In this document: one piece after another, positions 1-9,200 of the stretch | Layout: every line of letters starts with the position of its first letter | How positions within the stretch are numbered: position 1 is the first letter of the stretch | Source: Burkholderia sp. Bp8992 | Lineage (GTDB): Bacteria > Pseudomonadota > Gammaproteobacteria > Burkholderiales > Burkholderiaceae | Assembly: GCF_003853705.1 (NCBI RefSeq) | Contig: NZ_QTQI01000008.1 | Coordinates: 1 to 64,000 of the forward strand | Length of the DNA stretch: 64,000 nucleotides | Direction of reading: 5' to 3' | Notes under the pieces: model-generated | What the model was told of the DNA's origin: nothing | The model's database searches: none | The model's input: the letters and a program-made list of their open reading frames with translations, nothing else | Made by a program: the position numbers and the translations under genes

Positions 1-258
1 TCGGGCACCTCCGGTACGTCGGGCACTTCCGGTACGTCGGGTACCTCCGGTACGTCGGGCACCTCCGGTACGTCGGGCACCTCCGGTACGTCGGGTACCT
101 CCGGTACTTCGGGCACCTCCGGTACTTCGGGCACCTCCGGTACTTCGGGCACCTCCGGTACTTCGGGCACTTCCGGTACTTCGGGCACCTCCGGTACCTC
201 GGGCACTTCCGGCACGTCGGGCACTTCCGGCACTTCCGGCACTTCGGGCACTTCCGGC
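1..258. repeat. Short tandem repeat, 9/18-bp period, coding Gly-Thr-Ser
   Basis: About 29 copies of a 9-base unit of the type TCGGGCACC, alternating in an 18-base super-period, run from the window edge to 258. Variation is nearly all synonymous (third positions of Gly, Thr and Ser codons). The array probably extends upstream. It encodes the collagen-like stretch of the overlapping gene and is a likely site of slippage-driven length change. Confidence 0.95.
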
Positions 259-1608
259 GCCGGCGTCACCCCCCTCGGCAATGTCCTCCAGAATTCCGGC
301 AACCTCGTGACGGCGCTCGGCACGACGGTCGCGAACGGCGGCGCTCAGATCGGCGGCGTGCAGATCCCCGGCACGAACCCGGCGACGGCCACCAGCGTCG
401 GCAACGCCGTCACGAGCCTCGGCAATGGCGTGCAGGCGCTCGGCAACGGCGTCGCGGCCGGCCTCGGCTCGATCGGCGTGTCGCCGAACCCGCTCGGCCC
501 GACGATCACATCGACCACCGGCCTGCTGACCGGCGCCGGCGGCGCGGTCAACAGTCTCGGCAATGCGGTGACGAGCCTCGGCACCGGTCCGCTGTCGCCG
601 CTCGCGCCCGCGACGACCCTGGTCGGCAGTCTCGTCAACACGGTCGGCACCGCGGTCAACTCGACCGCATCGGCGCTGAACACGGCGCTCAACAGCGCGC
701 CGGTGCAGCAACTCGAGACGCAGCTCGGCAGCGTGATCAACCCGATCACGAACACGCTGACCGGCGGCGTCACGACACCCGGCGTCACCCAGACCCTCGG
801 CAACACGACCTTGCTCGGCGCCCCGCTCAGCGGCCTGCTGGGCACGCTCGGCAGCGGCCTCGGCCTCGCCGGCTCGCAGGTCGGCAGCGCAACCGGCAAC
901 CCGGTCGGCACGAGCGCCGGCAACAGCGTGTCCCAACTCGGCAACACGGTTGGATCGGCCGGCGGCCTGCTGTCCAGCGGCAGCTCCAGCAGCGGCAGCA
1001 ACCCGCTCGCGCCGGTCACCGGCCTGCTCGGCACGCTGACGGGCGGGCTCGGCGGCGGCAGCTCGAGCGGTTCGGGCGGTACCAGCGGCACGAGCGGCAC
1101 CAGCAGCGGCGGCCCGCTCGCACCGATCACCGGCCTGCTCGGGACGGTGACGGGCGCGCTCGGCGGTCTCGGTTCGGGCGGCACGAGCGGCACCGGCGGG
1201 ACGAGCGGCACCGGCGGCACCAGCGGTACCGGTGGCGCGGGCGTCGGCGGCCTGCTGGCGCCGGTCACGAACCTCGTCAACTCGCTGACCCCGCTCGGCG
1301 CCAGCCTCACGGGTACGGTCACGACGCCGGGCGGCAACGTGTCGGGCACCCTCGGCGGCCTGCTGTCGAGCGGCCCGGTCGGCACGCTGACGGGTGCGCT
1401 GACGACGCCGGCCGGCTCGGCCGGTGCCACCGGCACGGTCAGCCCCGGCGGCGCGGCCGGCACGGCAACGACGCCGGCCGGCAGCGGCACCGTGGCAGCC
1501 GGCCTGACCGGCAGCTCGAACGGTGGCGCCGCGGGCAGTGCCGGCAACCTGCTGTCGCCGGTGACCAACCTGCTCGGCGGCCTGCTGGGCGCCGCCCCCA
1601 AGAAGTAA
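1..1608 (+). CDS. Collagen-like (Gly-Thr-Ser) repeat protein, 3' part only
   Basis: The reading frame is open from the first base, so the true start lies upstream of the window; 535 codons are visible. Residues 1-86 are an uninterrupted Gly-Thr-Ser triplet array, i.e. a Gly-X-Y pattern of the collagen-like kind. The rest is low-complexity, rich in Gly, Ser, Thr, Leu and Asn, with recurring 'LGN', 'PxTGLLGT' and 'GTSGT' segments, and it ends in a short Lys-Lys tail. Collagen-like surface proteins are known in Burkholderia, but I cannot assign this one to a named member. The signal peptide or anchor would be outside the window. A GTG at 307 could be mistaken for a start, but it lies inside the continuing frame. 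Likely surface or secreted structural protein. Confidence 0.75.
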   Translation, partial: SGTSGTSGTSGTSGTSGTSGTSGTSGTSGTSGTSGTSGTSGTSGTSGTSGTSGTSGTSGTSGTSGTSGTSGTSGTSGTSGTSGTSGAGVTPLGNVLQNSGNLVTALGTTVANGGAQIGGVQIPGTNPATATSVGNAVTSLGNGVQALGNGVAAGLGSIGVSPNPLGPTITSTTGLLTGAGGAVNSLGNAVTSLGTGPLSPLAPATTLVGSLVNTVGTAVNSTASALNTALNSAPVQQLETQLGSVINPITNTLTGGVTTPGVTQTLGNTTLLGAPLSGLLGTLGSGLGLAGSQVGSATGNPVGTSAGNSVSQLGNTVGSAGGLLSSGSSSSGSNPLAPVTGLLGTLTGGLGGGSSSGSGGTSGTSGTSSGGPLAPITGLLGTVTGALGGLGSGGTSGTGGTSGTGGTSGTGGAGVGGLLAPVTNLVNSLTPLGASLTGTVTTPGGNVSGTLGGLLSSGPVGTLTGALTTPAGSAGATGTVSPGGAAGTATTPAGSGTVAAGLTGSSNGGAAGSAGNLLSPVTNLLGGLLGAAPKK

Positions 1609-1735
1609 GCGTCGACGCATCACGTATCAGAACGACAGGCCAATGGCCGGGCGCGCATCCATACAAAGCCCGGCCGACGGCCGGCGTCACCCGCCAAGCG
1701 GGGGCGCCGGCCCTCATCCGTACGAGGATCCGATC

Positions 1736-3019
1736 ATGAACTCCACGCTCGACGGCGTCGTCGCTGCCCAGGACCGCCCACCGCGTTCCGCCACGCCCTT
1801 GCGTGCCGGCCTGCTCGGCATCGCCGCCGGACTCTTCGCGCTGTGGATCACGCGCGACCAGCCGACGCTCGACGCCGCCACGCGTGCGGTCATCGCCAGC
1901 CTCGCGATCATCGGCACGATCGCGCTGCACGAACTCTTCATCTCGCGCGTCTACCTGCGCCCGAGCGCGGGGCTGTCGCGGCAGGCCGTCCGGCCGCTCG
2001 GCATCGCGCGCGTCGCGACGCGGCTCGGCGCGCTGACGTCGATCTACGCGGGCATCGGCATCCTCTACTGGCTGCTGCCCGAATACCACGGCACGTTCTA
2101 CCTGCCGTTCTGGTCGCTGCTGCGCTCGCTCGCGCCGTACGTGATCGTCGCCGCGCCGTTCTACTTCGCGTGGATGGACCGCCACCAGCGCGAAACCGAC
2201 GACGCGTACCTGCTGTGGGGCCGCTTCCTGTTCCGCCGCGAGCGGCCCGCGAGCTGGAAGCCGGTGCGCGAGATGCTCGCCGGCTGGGGCGTGAAGGCGT
2301 TCTTCCTGCCGCTGATGACTGTCTACCTGTCGAAGGACGCCGATCACCTGAGCGCATCGCTCGCGAACGCGATGCACGCGCCGACGACGATCGCGACCTT
2401 CGTGTTCATGTACGACCTGTCGTTCACGATGGACCTGATGTTCGGCACCGTCGGCTACCTGTGCACGTTCCGCATCCTCGACAGCCACGTGCGCACCGTC
2501 GAGCCGACGACGCTCGGCTGGGTAGCCGCGCTGATCTGCTACCAGCCGTTCTGGTCGCTGATCTCGAACAACTACATCCGCTACGAAGGCTCGGTGTTCT
2601 GGGACAACTGGCTGCTGTCGGCGCCGACGCTGCGCGTGATCTGGGGCGCGGCGATCATCCTGCTGCTGCTGACCTACGCGCTGTGCACGATCTCGTTCGG
2701 GCTGCGGTTCTCGAACCTCACCAACCGCGGGATCATCACGTCGGGCCCGTACCGCTTCACCAAGCATCCGGCGTACATCACGAAGAACCTGTCGTACTGG
2801 ATGGTGTCGGTGCCGTTCGTCGAACCGCTCGGCTGGCAGGTCGGGCTCATGCACTGCGCCGGGCTCGTCGCGGTCAACCTGATCTACTACACGCGCGCGA
2901 AGACGGAAGAGCGTCACCTGATGCGCGATCCGGACTATCGCGCGTATGCGGAATGGATCGCGCAGCACGGGTTGTTCGCGCGGATCCGGCAGGCGTTCGG
3001 GGGGCGGCAGGCGGCGTGA
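1736..3019 (+). CDS. Isoprenylcysteine carboxyl methyltransferase (ICMT)-like integral membrane protein
   Basis: 427 residues. The start at 1736 is chosen because GAGGA lies 7-8 bases upstream; longer upstream frames lack such a site. Many hydrophobic helices occupy the N-terminal three quarters. Near the C-terminus, residues in the segment GPYRFTKHPAYITKN match the GxYRxxRHPxYxxxxL signature of ICMT/PEMT-type membrane methyltransferases, followed by an acidic 'KTEERHLMRDPDY' motif typical of the family (EExxLxxxxGxxYxxY). The family transfers methyl groups from SAM to lipophilic substrates at the membrane; the bacterial substrate is not known. No neighbour is functionally linked. Confidence 0.75.
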   Translation: MNSTLDGVVAAQDRPPRSATPLRAGLLGIAAGLFALWITRDQPTLDAATRAVIASLAIIGTIALHELFISRVYLRPSAGLSRQAVRPLGIARVATRLGALTSIYAGIGILYWLLPEYHGTFYLPFWSLLRSLAPYVIVAAPFYFAWMDRHQRETDDAYLLWGRFLFRRERPASWKPVREMLAGWGVKAFFLPLMTVYLSKDADHLSASLANAMHAPTTIATFVFMYDLSFTMDLMFGTVGYLCTFRILDSHVRTVEPTTLGWVAALICYQPFWSLISNNYIRYEGSVFWDNWLLSAPTLRVIWGAAIILLLLTYALCTISFGLRFSNLTNRGIITSGPYRFTKHPAYITKNLSYWMVSVPFVEPLGWQVGLMHCAGLVAVNLIYYTRAKTEERHLMRDPDYRAYAEWIAQHGLFARIRQAFGGRQAA

Positions 3020-3404
3020 CGTCTGCGGTTGCGGCCAGTGCCGGGGCGGCGGTGCACGCCGTTCCGGTCGTCGCACGGGTAGCGGCCTCGCGCTGACGCC
3101 GAGCGCGCCGCGTACGCTTTCCATCGCGTGACGGCGCGTGTCACCCCGCATCGCCGAACACGTCGACGCACGGCCCCTTGCGGCCAATTGTCGCGAAACG
3201 ACGCGATTCCCCGCTTTTCGTCGTTTTTCTCCACCGATCCGATTGCCCGCCCGCGAAGCGTCGCGTATGGTGCTGGCCGTCCGTGCACGATCCGTCGCCC
3301 GGACTCCGACCGTCGTCCCGCGCGACGGCCGTGCGGGCCGTGCCCGCCGCTCACCGTCTCCGCGATGCCGCCCGCCGGCGCCGCGCATTCAAGAGGAAAG
3401 AGGC
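3020..3404. other. Intergenic stretch, no gene recognised
   Basis: 385 bases between the ICMT-like gene and the small membrane peptide. Open frames here are short or antisense shadows. The only feature seen is the purine-rich ribosome binding site for the next small gene at its 3' end (3392-3403). Confidence 0.5.
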
Positions 3405-3491
3405 GTGATCCACAAAGTCCTGATCCTGTTCGCACTCTGCATCGCGGGCCTCGCCGCGATCGCCGCCGGTTTCCAGCACATCCCCAGCTGA
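3405..3491 (+). CDS. 28-residue hydrophobic small membrane protein
   Basis: A GTG start is preceded by an unusually strong purine-rich site (AGAGGAAAGAGG, 3392-3403). The 28-residue product has a basic start (IHK), a single run of about 18 hydrophobic residues (VLILFALCIAGLAAIAAG) and a short tail ending in IPS. This fits a one-span inner-membrane microprotein. A GC-rich hairpin follows the stop directly. The function is unknown. The strong ribosome site and hairpin are what separate it from chance. Confidence 0.55.
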   Translation: MIHKVLILFALCIAGLAAIAAGFQHIPS

Positions 3492-3494
3492 TTC

Positions 3495-3530
3495 GCGGCC
3501 CCGGCTCGCTTCGCCGAGCCCGGGGGCCGC
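3495..3530 (+). terminator. GC-rich hairpin after the small membrane peptide
   Basis: A near-perfect inverted repeat (arms GCGGCCCCGG-CTCG and CGAG-CCCGGGGGCCGC around a CTTCG-type loop) begins four bases after the stop. It is followed by a weakly T-rich ATTCCTATTCCC rather than a clear T-run, so it may be a terminator or an RNA-stabilising stem. Confidence 0.45.
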
Positions 3531-3596
3531 AGCCATTCCTATTCCCTATTGCGATGAACCTCTTTCCCGAACCGCCCGGGACGGGCGGCCTTTGCC

Positions 3597-4265
3597 ATGC
3601 GTATCGACGTACAGCATTCCCAACACGACATCGACGACGAACTCGACACACTTCATGAGCGCCTCCACCAGCCAGGCCATCGCCTGCACGGCCTGCCGGC
3701 CGTCGCGCTCGGCCGCTCGGGCCTGGTCGTCCGCCACCGCGAAGCGGACGGCGAATACTTCCTGTACGTCGAGGATCCGGCCGCGCGCCAGCTCGCTGGC
3801 TACACGGTGTTCAACCGCCTGCCCGAAATCCCCCGCCGCGCCGATCGCTACCTGCGCGCGCCGCATACGCGGCTGCGCGGCTCGGCGCAACGCAAGGGCC
3901 TCGCGACGACGCTGTACCGCTGGGGGCTCGACGCGGGCCTGTGCCTGATCAGCGGCGCGCGCCAGTCGGTCGGCGCCGCGCAGCTGTGGACGGCGCTCGC
4001 GCACGAATACCGGCACGGCTTCGTCGATGTCGAGGGCCGCGCGCTGCGCTATCTCGGCGATACCGTTGCCGAGGACGTGCATGGCGCACTGCATACACGG
4101 CGGCTGTTGCTCGGCCATGGATGGACGATGACGGAATTCGCGCGGGCGGCCGGAATGAGCGACGCGGAACCGGTGCGACGTGATCCCGCGGCGATTTTCA
4201 ACGCGGCACCGCAGGCTGCAAGCATCGGCGGCACACGCCATGCTCCCCGGACGCCGATGCGATAA
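3597..4265 (+). CDS. GNAT-like N-acetyltransferase domain protein
   Basis: 222 residues. The central region has the look of a GNAT fold: 'FLYVEDPAARQLAGYTVFNRL' could be strands 2-4, and the QRKGLATTLYRWG segment (about 98-110) is a degenerate version of the acetyl-CoA pyrophosphate loop (Q/RxxGxG/A). Later segments resemble a helix and strand ending in 'LLGHGWTMTEFARAAG'. The C-terminal ~40 residues look disordered. The substrate cannot be deduced. The start ATG has only a weak upstream G-rich stretch. It could equally be an uncharacterised family with a fortuitous GNAT resemblance. Confidence 0.5.
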   Translation: MRIDVQHSQHDIDDELDTLHERLHQPGHRLHGLPAVALGRSGLVVRHREADGEYFLYVEDPAARQLAGYTVFNRLPEIPRRADRYLRAPHTRLRGSAQRKGLATTLYRWGLDAGLCLISGARQSVGAAQLWTALAHEYRHGFVDVEGRALRYLGDTVAEDVHGALHTRRLLLGHGWTMTEFARAAGMSDAEPVRRDPAAIFNAAPQAASIGGTRHAPRTPMR

Positions 4266-4321
4266 TCCGTCCGGACCGCGCGACGCGGCTACGCACTGCG
4301 CGCCAACCGACACACCCATCG

Positions 4322-4894
4322 ATGACCACCGATCCCCGAACCGACACCGAGCGCCGCATCGACATCGTCGCGCTGTGCGGCAGCCTCCGCGCGCAGTCGT
4401 ACAACGCCGCGCTGCTCGACGCGGCCGCGCTCGTTGCGCCACGCGGCATGCATGTCACGCGCTTCGATCGCCTCGGTGAATTCCCGTTGTTCAATCCCGA
4501 TACCGAGACGCCGTCGCCCGCCGCCGTGCGCGACCTGATCGACCGCCTGAACGCAGCCGACGGCGTGCTGATCGCGAGCCCGGAATACGCGCACGGCGTG
4601 ACGGGCGTGATGAAGAATGCGCTGGACTGGGTCGTGGGATGCGAGGCCGTCGTGTACAAACCGGTCGCGGTACTGAATGCGTCGCCGCGGGCGACCCATG
4701 CGGACGCGGCGCTGCGGGAAACGTTGTCGGTCATGTCGGCGTGCATCGTCGAACCCGCATCGATCGCGCTGCCGATTCTCGGGAGCCAGCTCGACGCGGC
4801 GGGCATCGCCGCGCATCCGCCGTTCGCGTCGGCGCTGGTCGATGCGTTGCACGCGCTGCGCGCGGCGATCGACGAGCCGGCATCGGGCCGGTAG
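4322..4894 (+). CDS. NADPH-dependent FMN reductase (flavodoxin-like)
   Basis: 190 residues. The N-terminal strand is followed by GSLRAQSYNAAL (about 19-30), the phosphate-binding loop of the NADPH-dependent FMN/quinone reductase family, and the ASPEYAHGVTGVMKNALDWV block (about 84-103) that binds the FMN ring. Length matches ChrR/azoreductase-type members. These cytosolic enzymes reduce flavin, quinones, chromate or azo compounds with NAD(P)H. It follows the GNAT-like gene by 56 bases and may be co-transcribed. It is convergent with the next operon. Confidence 0.85.
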   Translation: MTTDPRTDTERRIDIVALCGSLRAQSYNAALLDAAALVAPRGMHVTRFDRLGEFPLFNPDTETPSPAAVRDLIDRLNAADGVLIASPEYAHGVTGVMKNALDWVVGCEAVVYKPVAVLNASPRATHADAALRETLSVMSACIVEPASIALPILGSQLDAAGIAAHPPFASALVDALHALRAAIDEPASGR

Positions 4895-4938
4895 GCAACC
4901 CGCACACGCGAGCGCGTGCGGCGCGGCGCGGCGCGGCG

Positions 4939-5556
4939 TTATCGCGCCTTGGCGCGCGTCGTCTTTCTCGCCGGTTTGGCCGCCTTCGCGCGCGGCGCTT
5001 CCTTCTCGGGCTGCGCGCCGCCGCCGGCGAGATCCTCGAGCCACGCGAGCGCATCGACGTACGACAGGAACTGCTGAAGATATTCCGGCGACAACTCGCG
5101 CATCGTCGCGAGCGAGCGGTGCACCAGGCTGTTCGAATTGAGCGGCCCCGCGTTGCGCGGCACCTGGTCGAGCGACTGCCGGTACTGCTGTTCCGTACGG
5201 ACCTTCGACCACAGCGTGCGGAAGTAGTCGACCAGTTCGGGATCGAGCCCGCGCCGGTCGGCCTGCGCGTCGCGCGCGAGCCGGTCGACGAGCGCCGAGA
5301 GCGCGCCGCGCCGCGGCGCAACCGGTGCCCCATCATCCGTGGCGCGCGCGTCCTCCGCCCGCGCGACGACTGCCGCGTAGCCTTCGATCAGCGTCGCCAG
5401 CCGCGCGTCGAGCAACGCACGCGCGGCGCCGTCGAGCGCGGCCGCGCGTCGTTCGAGCGCGTCGATCCGGTGAAAGCGCACGGGTTCGAGCCGGTCGGCA
5501 CCCTGCTCGCGCCACGCGTCGAGCGTCGCGCGCACGTGCGTCGCGTCGTCCGTCAC
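4939..5556 (-). CDS. DUF2894-type protein, last gene of the channel operon
   Basis: 205 residues, GTG start that overlaps the stop of the OmpA-like gene (GTGA at 5553-5556), which argues for translational coupling. The N-terminal half is rich in Ala/Arg/Glu and likely helical. A conserved-looking block (about 100-170) reads as PELVDYFRTLWSKVRTEQ and QVPRNAGPLNSNSLVHR. The C-terminus is a Lys/Ala/Arg-rich tail that may bind nucleic acid or acidic surfaces. I recognise the combination with DUF3348, DUF802 and OmpA neighbours as the Burkholderiales DUF2894 arrangement. No biochemical function is known. Confidence 0.7.
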   Translation of the reverse strand: MTDDATHVRATLDAWREQGADRLEPVRFHRIDALERRAAALDGAARALLDARLATLIEGYAAVVARAEDARATDDGAPVAPRRGALSALVDRLARDAQADRRGLDPELVDYFRTLWSKVRTEQQYRQSLDQVPRNAGPLNSNSLVHRSLATMRELSPEYLQQFLSYVDALAWLEDLAGGGAQPEKEAPRAKAAKPARKTTRAKAR

Positions 5557-6197
5557 TTCGCCTTCCCTCCGTTCGATGCCGACTTGCGCGGCACCGGCGC
5601 GATCTCCACCCGGCGGTTCTTCGCGCGGCCTTCATCGTCCGCATTCGAGCTGACCGGCTGCTCGGAGCCGAACGCGGCCGCGAACACCGACGACGCCGGC
5701 ACGCCTGCGTCGATCAACGCGCGCGTGACCGTCAACGCGCGCTTGGCCGACAGTTCCCAGTTGTCCGCGAACAGGCGGTTGCCGGCATGCACCTGCTGGT
5801 CGTCGGCGAAGCCGCTGACCATCAGGATCTCGTCGCGCGTCTTCAGGTACGTGGCGAGCGGCACGGCCAGCGTCTTCAGCAGGTCGCGGCCCGCGGGCTG
5901 CAACTGGTCGGAGTTCAATGCGAACAGCACGTTGCCGCTGATGCCGATGCGCCCGTTCACGAGCGTCACGCGGCCGGCCGCGAGCGGCCCCGCGAGCGCC
6001 TGTTCGAGCGACTTGCGCTGCTGCGCCTCGAGCTGGCGCGCCCGCACGGCTTCCTCGAGCTTCGACGTGAGCTGCAGCTGCATGCCGATCACGCCGACGA
6101 GGACCAGCACGAACGCACCGAGCAACACCGACATCAGGTCGGCGAACGCGGGCCATACCGGCGCCGATTGCGCGCCGCCGTCGATTTCGTCGTGCAT
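5553..6197 (-). CDS. MotB/ZorB-like stator subunit with OmpA peptidoglycan-binding domain
   Basis: 214 residues. One N-terminal membrane span (about 17-40) begins WPAFADLMSVLL, with an aspartate (D20) at the place where MotB, ExbD/TolR and ZorB carry the proton-binding Asp. A short coiled linker (about 43-70) follows, then an OmpA/MotB-type domain: VSGFADDQ, NWELSAKRALTVTRAL and GRAKNRRVEI (about 125-199), the peptidoglycan-binding signature. A basic tail ends the protein. It starts 3 bases after the stop of the DUF802 gene, so the two are co-translated. It is inferred to be the periplasmic, wall-anchored partner of an ion channel. Confidence 0.85.
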   Translation of the reverse strand: MHDEIDGGAQSAPVWPAFADLMSVLLGAFVLVLVGVIGMQLQLTSKLEEAVRARQLEAQQRKSLEQALAGPLAAGRVTLVNGRIGISGNVLFALNSDQLQPAGRDLLKTLAVPLATYLKTRDEILMVSGFADDQQVHAGNRLFADNWELSAKRALTVTRALIDAGVPASSVFAAAFGSEQPVSSNADDEGRAKNRRVEIAPVPRKSASNGGKAK

Positions 6198-6200
6198 GCG

Positions 6201-9200
6201 TTACGCTCCGACGGGCGCGCGCCGGCCGGCGAGCTGCTGCATGTCTTCGACGATCTGCTTCTGCGACATCACGCTCAGGTCGATCACCTCGCGCGCCTGC
6301 GCGACGTAGTACTCGAGCTGCTCGTCGCTGCGCGCGAGCGATTTCTCGAGCGCGGCCTCGATGCGCTGCAGATGGGTCAGCAGCTTGTCGTTCGATTCGC
6401 CGAATACCTGCACGGCCGCCCCGAACGCATCGCCGAGGCTCGCCACCTCGACGGCGCCGGCCGTGACCTGCGCGGCCACCGAGTCGAGCTTGCGCGTTTC
6501 GGCATCGACGGTGTCGTTGAAGCGCGCGCCGACGCGGTCGAGCAGGTCGGCCGACGTGCTGACGAGCGCGTCGATCGCGGCACGCTGTTCGGTCGACGCG
6601 TGATTGACCGCGCCGAGCAGCGTTTCGAGCGTCGCGAGCAGGCGGCTGCGCTCCTCGAGCGTCGCGGTGTCGCGCACCATGCTGTCGGACAGGCGCTGGC
6701 GCAGTTCGGCGACGACGTCGGCCGCGGCCTTCGGCGCCTCCGACGCGGCCTGCACGAGGCGCGCGATTTCGTTGATCGTGTCGCTTGCGTGCACCTGCGC
6801 CTGCGCCGTGATGTCGTTCGCGGTGCGGGTCAGCGTGTCGCAGATGTCCTGCTGGCGCATCGCGGCTTGCGCGCTCGTCTGCGCCCACTCGTCGCGCAAC
6901 GCGGCCGCCATCGCAGCGAGCGAATCGTTCCAGGCGGAGAGGCGCGCTTCGTCGCGTGCGGCGAGTTGCGATTGCAGGCCCGTGTGCGAATCGCGGATCG
7001 TCGTCAGCAGGTCGTTCGAACGTTGTTCGAACGCCGCAGCCTGTGCGGTGAGATCGCGCGTCGTTTGTGCGAGGGCATCGCAGATTTCCTGCTGACGGCC
7101 CGCGCTGTGCACGCCTGCGCGCTGCCATTCGTCACCGAGCTTCGCGGCCATCGCGGCCAGTGAATCGTTCCAGGCCGAAAGGCGTGCTTCGTCGCGTGCG
7201 GCAAGTTGCGATTGCAGGCCCGTATGCGAGTCGCGAATCGTCGACAGCAGCTCGTTCGAATGTTGTTCGAACGTCGCAGCCTGTGCGGTCAAATCGCGCG
7301 TCGTTTGTGCGAGTGCGTCGCAGATTTCCTGCTGACGGCCGGCGCTGTGCACGCCTGCGCGTTGCCATTCGTCGCCGAGCTTCGCCGCCATTGCAGCCAG
7401 TGAATCGTTCCAGGCCGACAGGCGTGCTTCGTCGCGTGCGGCAAGTTGCGATTGCAGGCCCGTATGCGAATCGCGAATCGTCGACAGCAGTTCGTTCGAA
7501 CGTTGTTCGAACGTCGAAGCCTGTGCGGTGAGATCGCGCGTCGTTTGTGCGAGCGCGTCGCAGATTTCCTGCTGACGGCCGGCGCTATGCACGCCTGCGC
7601 GTTGCCATTCGTCGCCGAGCTTCGCGGCCATTGCGGCCAGCGAATCGTTCCAGGCCGACAGGCGTGCTTCGTCGCGTGCGGCCAGTTGAGATTGCAGGCC
7701 CGTGTGCGAATCGCGAATCGTCGACAGCAGGTCGTTCGAGCGTTGTTCGAACGTCGAAGCCTGCACGGCGAGATCGCGCGTCGTTTGCACGAGCGCGTCG
7801 CAGATTGCCTGCTGACGGCCCGCACTATGCTCACCCGCACGCTGCCATTCGTCGCCGAGCTTCGCGGCCATCGCGGACAACGAGTCGTTCCACGCCGCGA
7901 GACGCTGTTCGTCGCGCGCGGCCAGTTCGGTCTGCAGCCCCGCGTGCGACTCGCGCATCGCGGCGAGCGTCGCGCCCGAATGTCGTTCGAACGTCGCGGC
8001 GGCTTCGCCCAGCGCACGTGCGTGCTGGCTCGCGAGCGTCTCGCCGACCTGTTCCTGCCGCGACAGCGCATCGCGCCACGCATCCGACAAGCGGCCTTCG
8101 GTCGATTCGAGGCGCGTCGCGACGCCGTCGAGCAGATCGGTCGAACGCTGCGCGAAGGTGTCGGTGAACTGGCCGAGCGTCGTCCGCAGCTGCTGCGCGA
8201 CGGCGGCGCCCGCCTGACGTTGTTCGTCGATCGCGCGGCTCCAGACGGCCGTCACGTTGCCGGTGGTCTTCTCGAAGCCTTCCGTCAGCCCGTCGAGCTG
8301 ACGCTGCACGGCGCCCGTCACGGTGTCGCGCAGCGCGGCCATCTCCTGCGCGAGCCCCGTCATCGTCGCGGCGACGACCGGCTGCAGCGCGGCACCGGCC
8401 ACGCGCGCGCTTTCGGCGGCGCTTTCCTTCAGCGCGTCGCCGACGTTCGACGCGAGGCCCGCATAGGCGCGCTCGGTCCGGTCGAAAAACGCCTGCTGGC
8501 TTTCGAGCTGGCGATCGTGCAAGGCGACGCTGCGGGCCTCGAGCGTCGTCATCATCGTCTGCAGCCGGTCGACCAGCGCCGGCATCACGTCGGCCTGGCG
8601 CTGCAGCAGCCGGAACGATTCGTCGCGCTGGTGCGCGGACGAATGCACGCGCAGCGTCGTCGCGATCTTCGCGTCGAGCTGCTGGGCCGCATCGATCCGC
8701 TCGCGGCGCACGAGCGCGGACAGCAACCCGAGCATCGCGGACGTCGCGACGCCGGCAATCGACGTGCCGAACGCGAATCCGAGGCCCTTCACCGGCGCGA
8801 TCAGCGATGCGCGGATCGCGTCGAGATCGGTCGCGCTTTCGAGCGCGGCGCCCGTGCCCTTCAGCGTGACGACCATCCCGAGCAGCGTGCCGAGCATGCC
8901 GAGCAGCACGAGCAGGCCGACGAGGTACGGCGTGAGCGCCGGGCCCGGCAGCGCGACGCGCGCGCCTTCGACCCGTGCGCGCACGGCGCCGCGCAGGCCC
9001 GGGTGCAGCGTGTCGAGCCACGTGTCGAGCTTCGCGGGCGGTTCGGTCAGGCCGGCCACCGCGCGCGACAGCGTGGCGGTCGCCTGGCGGTAGCGCAGCA
9101 GCTCCCAGGCGCCGGCGACGTAGCACGCGCCGATCAGCAGCGTGACGGCCGACCCCAGCGGGTTCGACGCGACATAGCCGACACCGATCCAGCCCACTGC

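Noticed and set aside
1-258. Possible CRISPR-like or satellite array
   Set aside because: The 9/18-base units are contiguous without spacers, keep an open frame and encode Gly-Thr-Ser, so this is a coding repeat.
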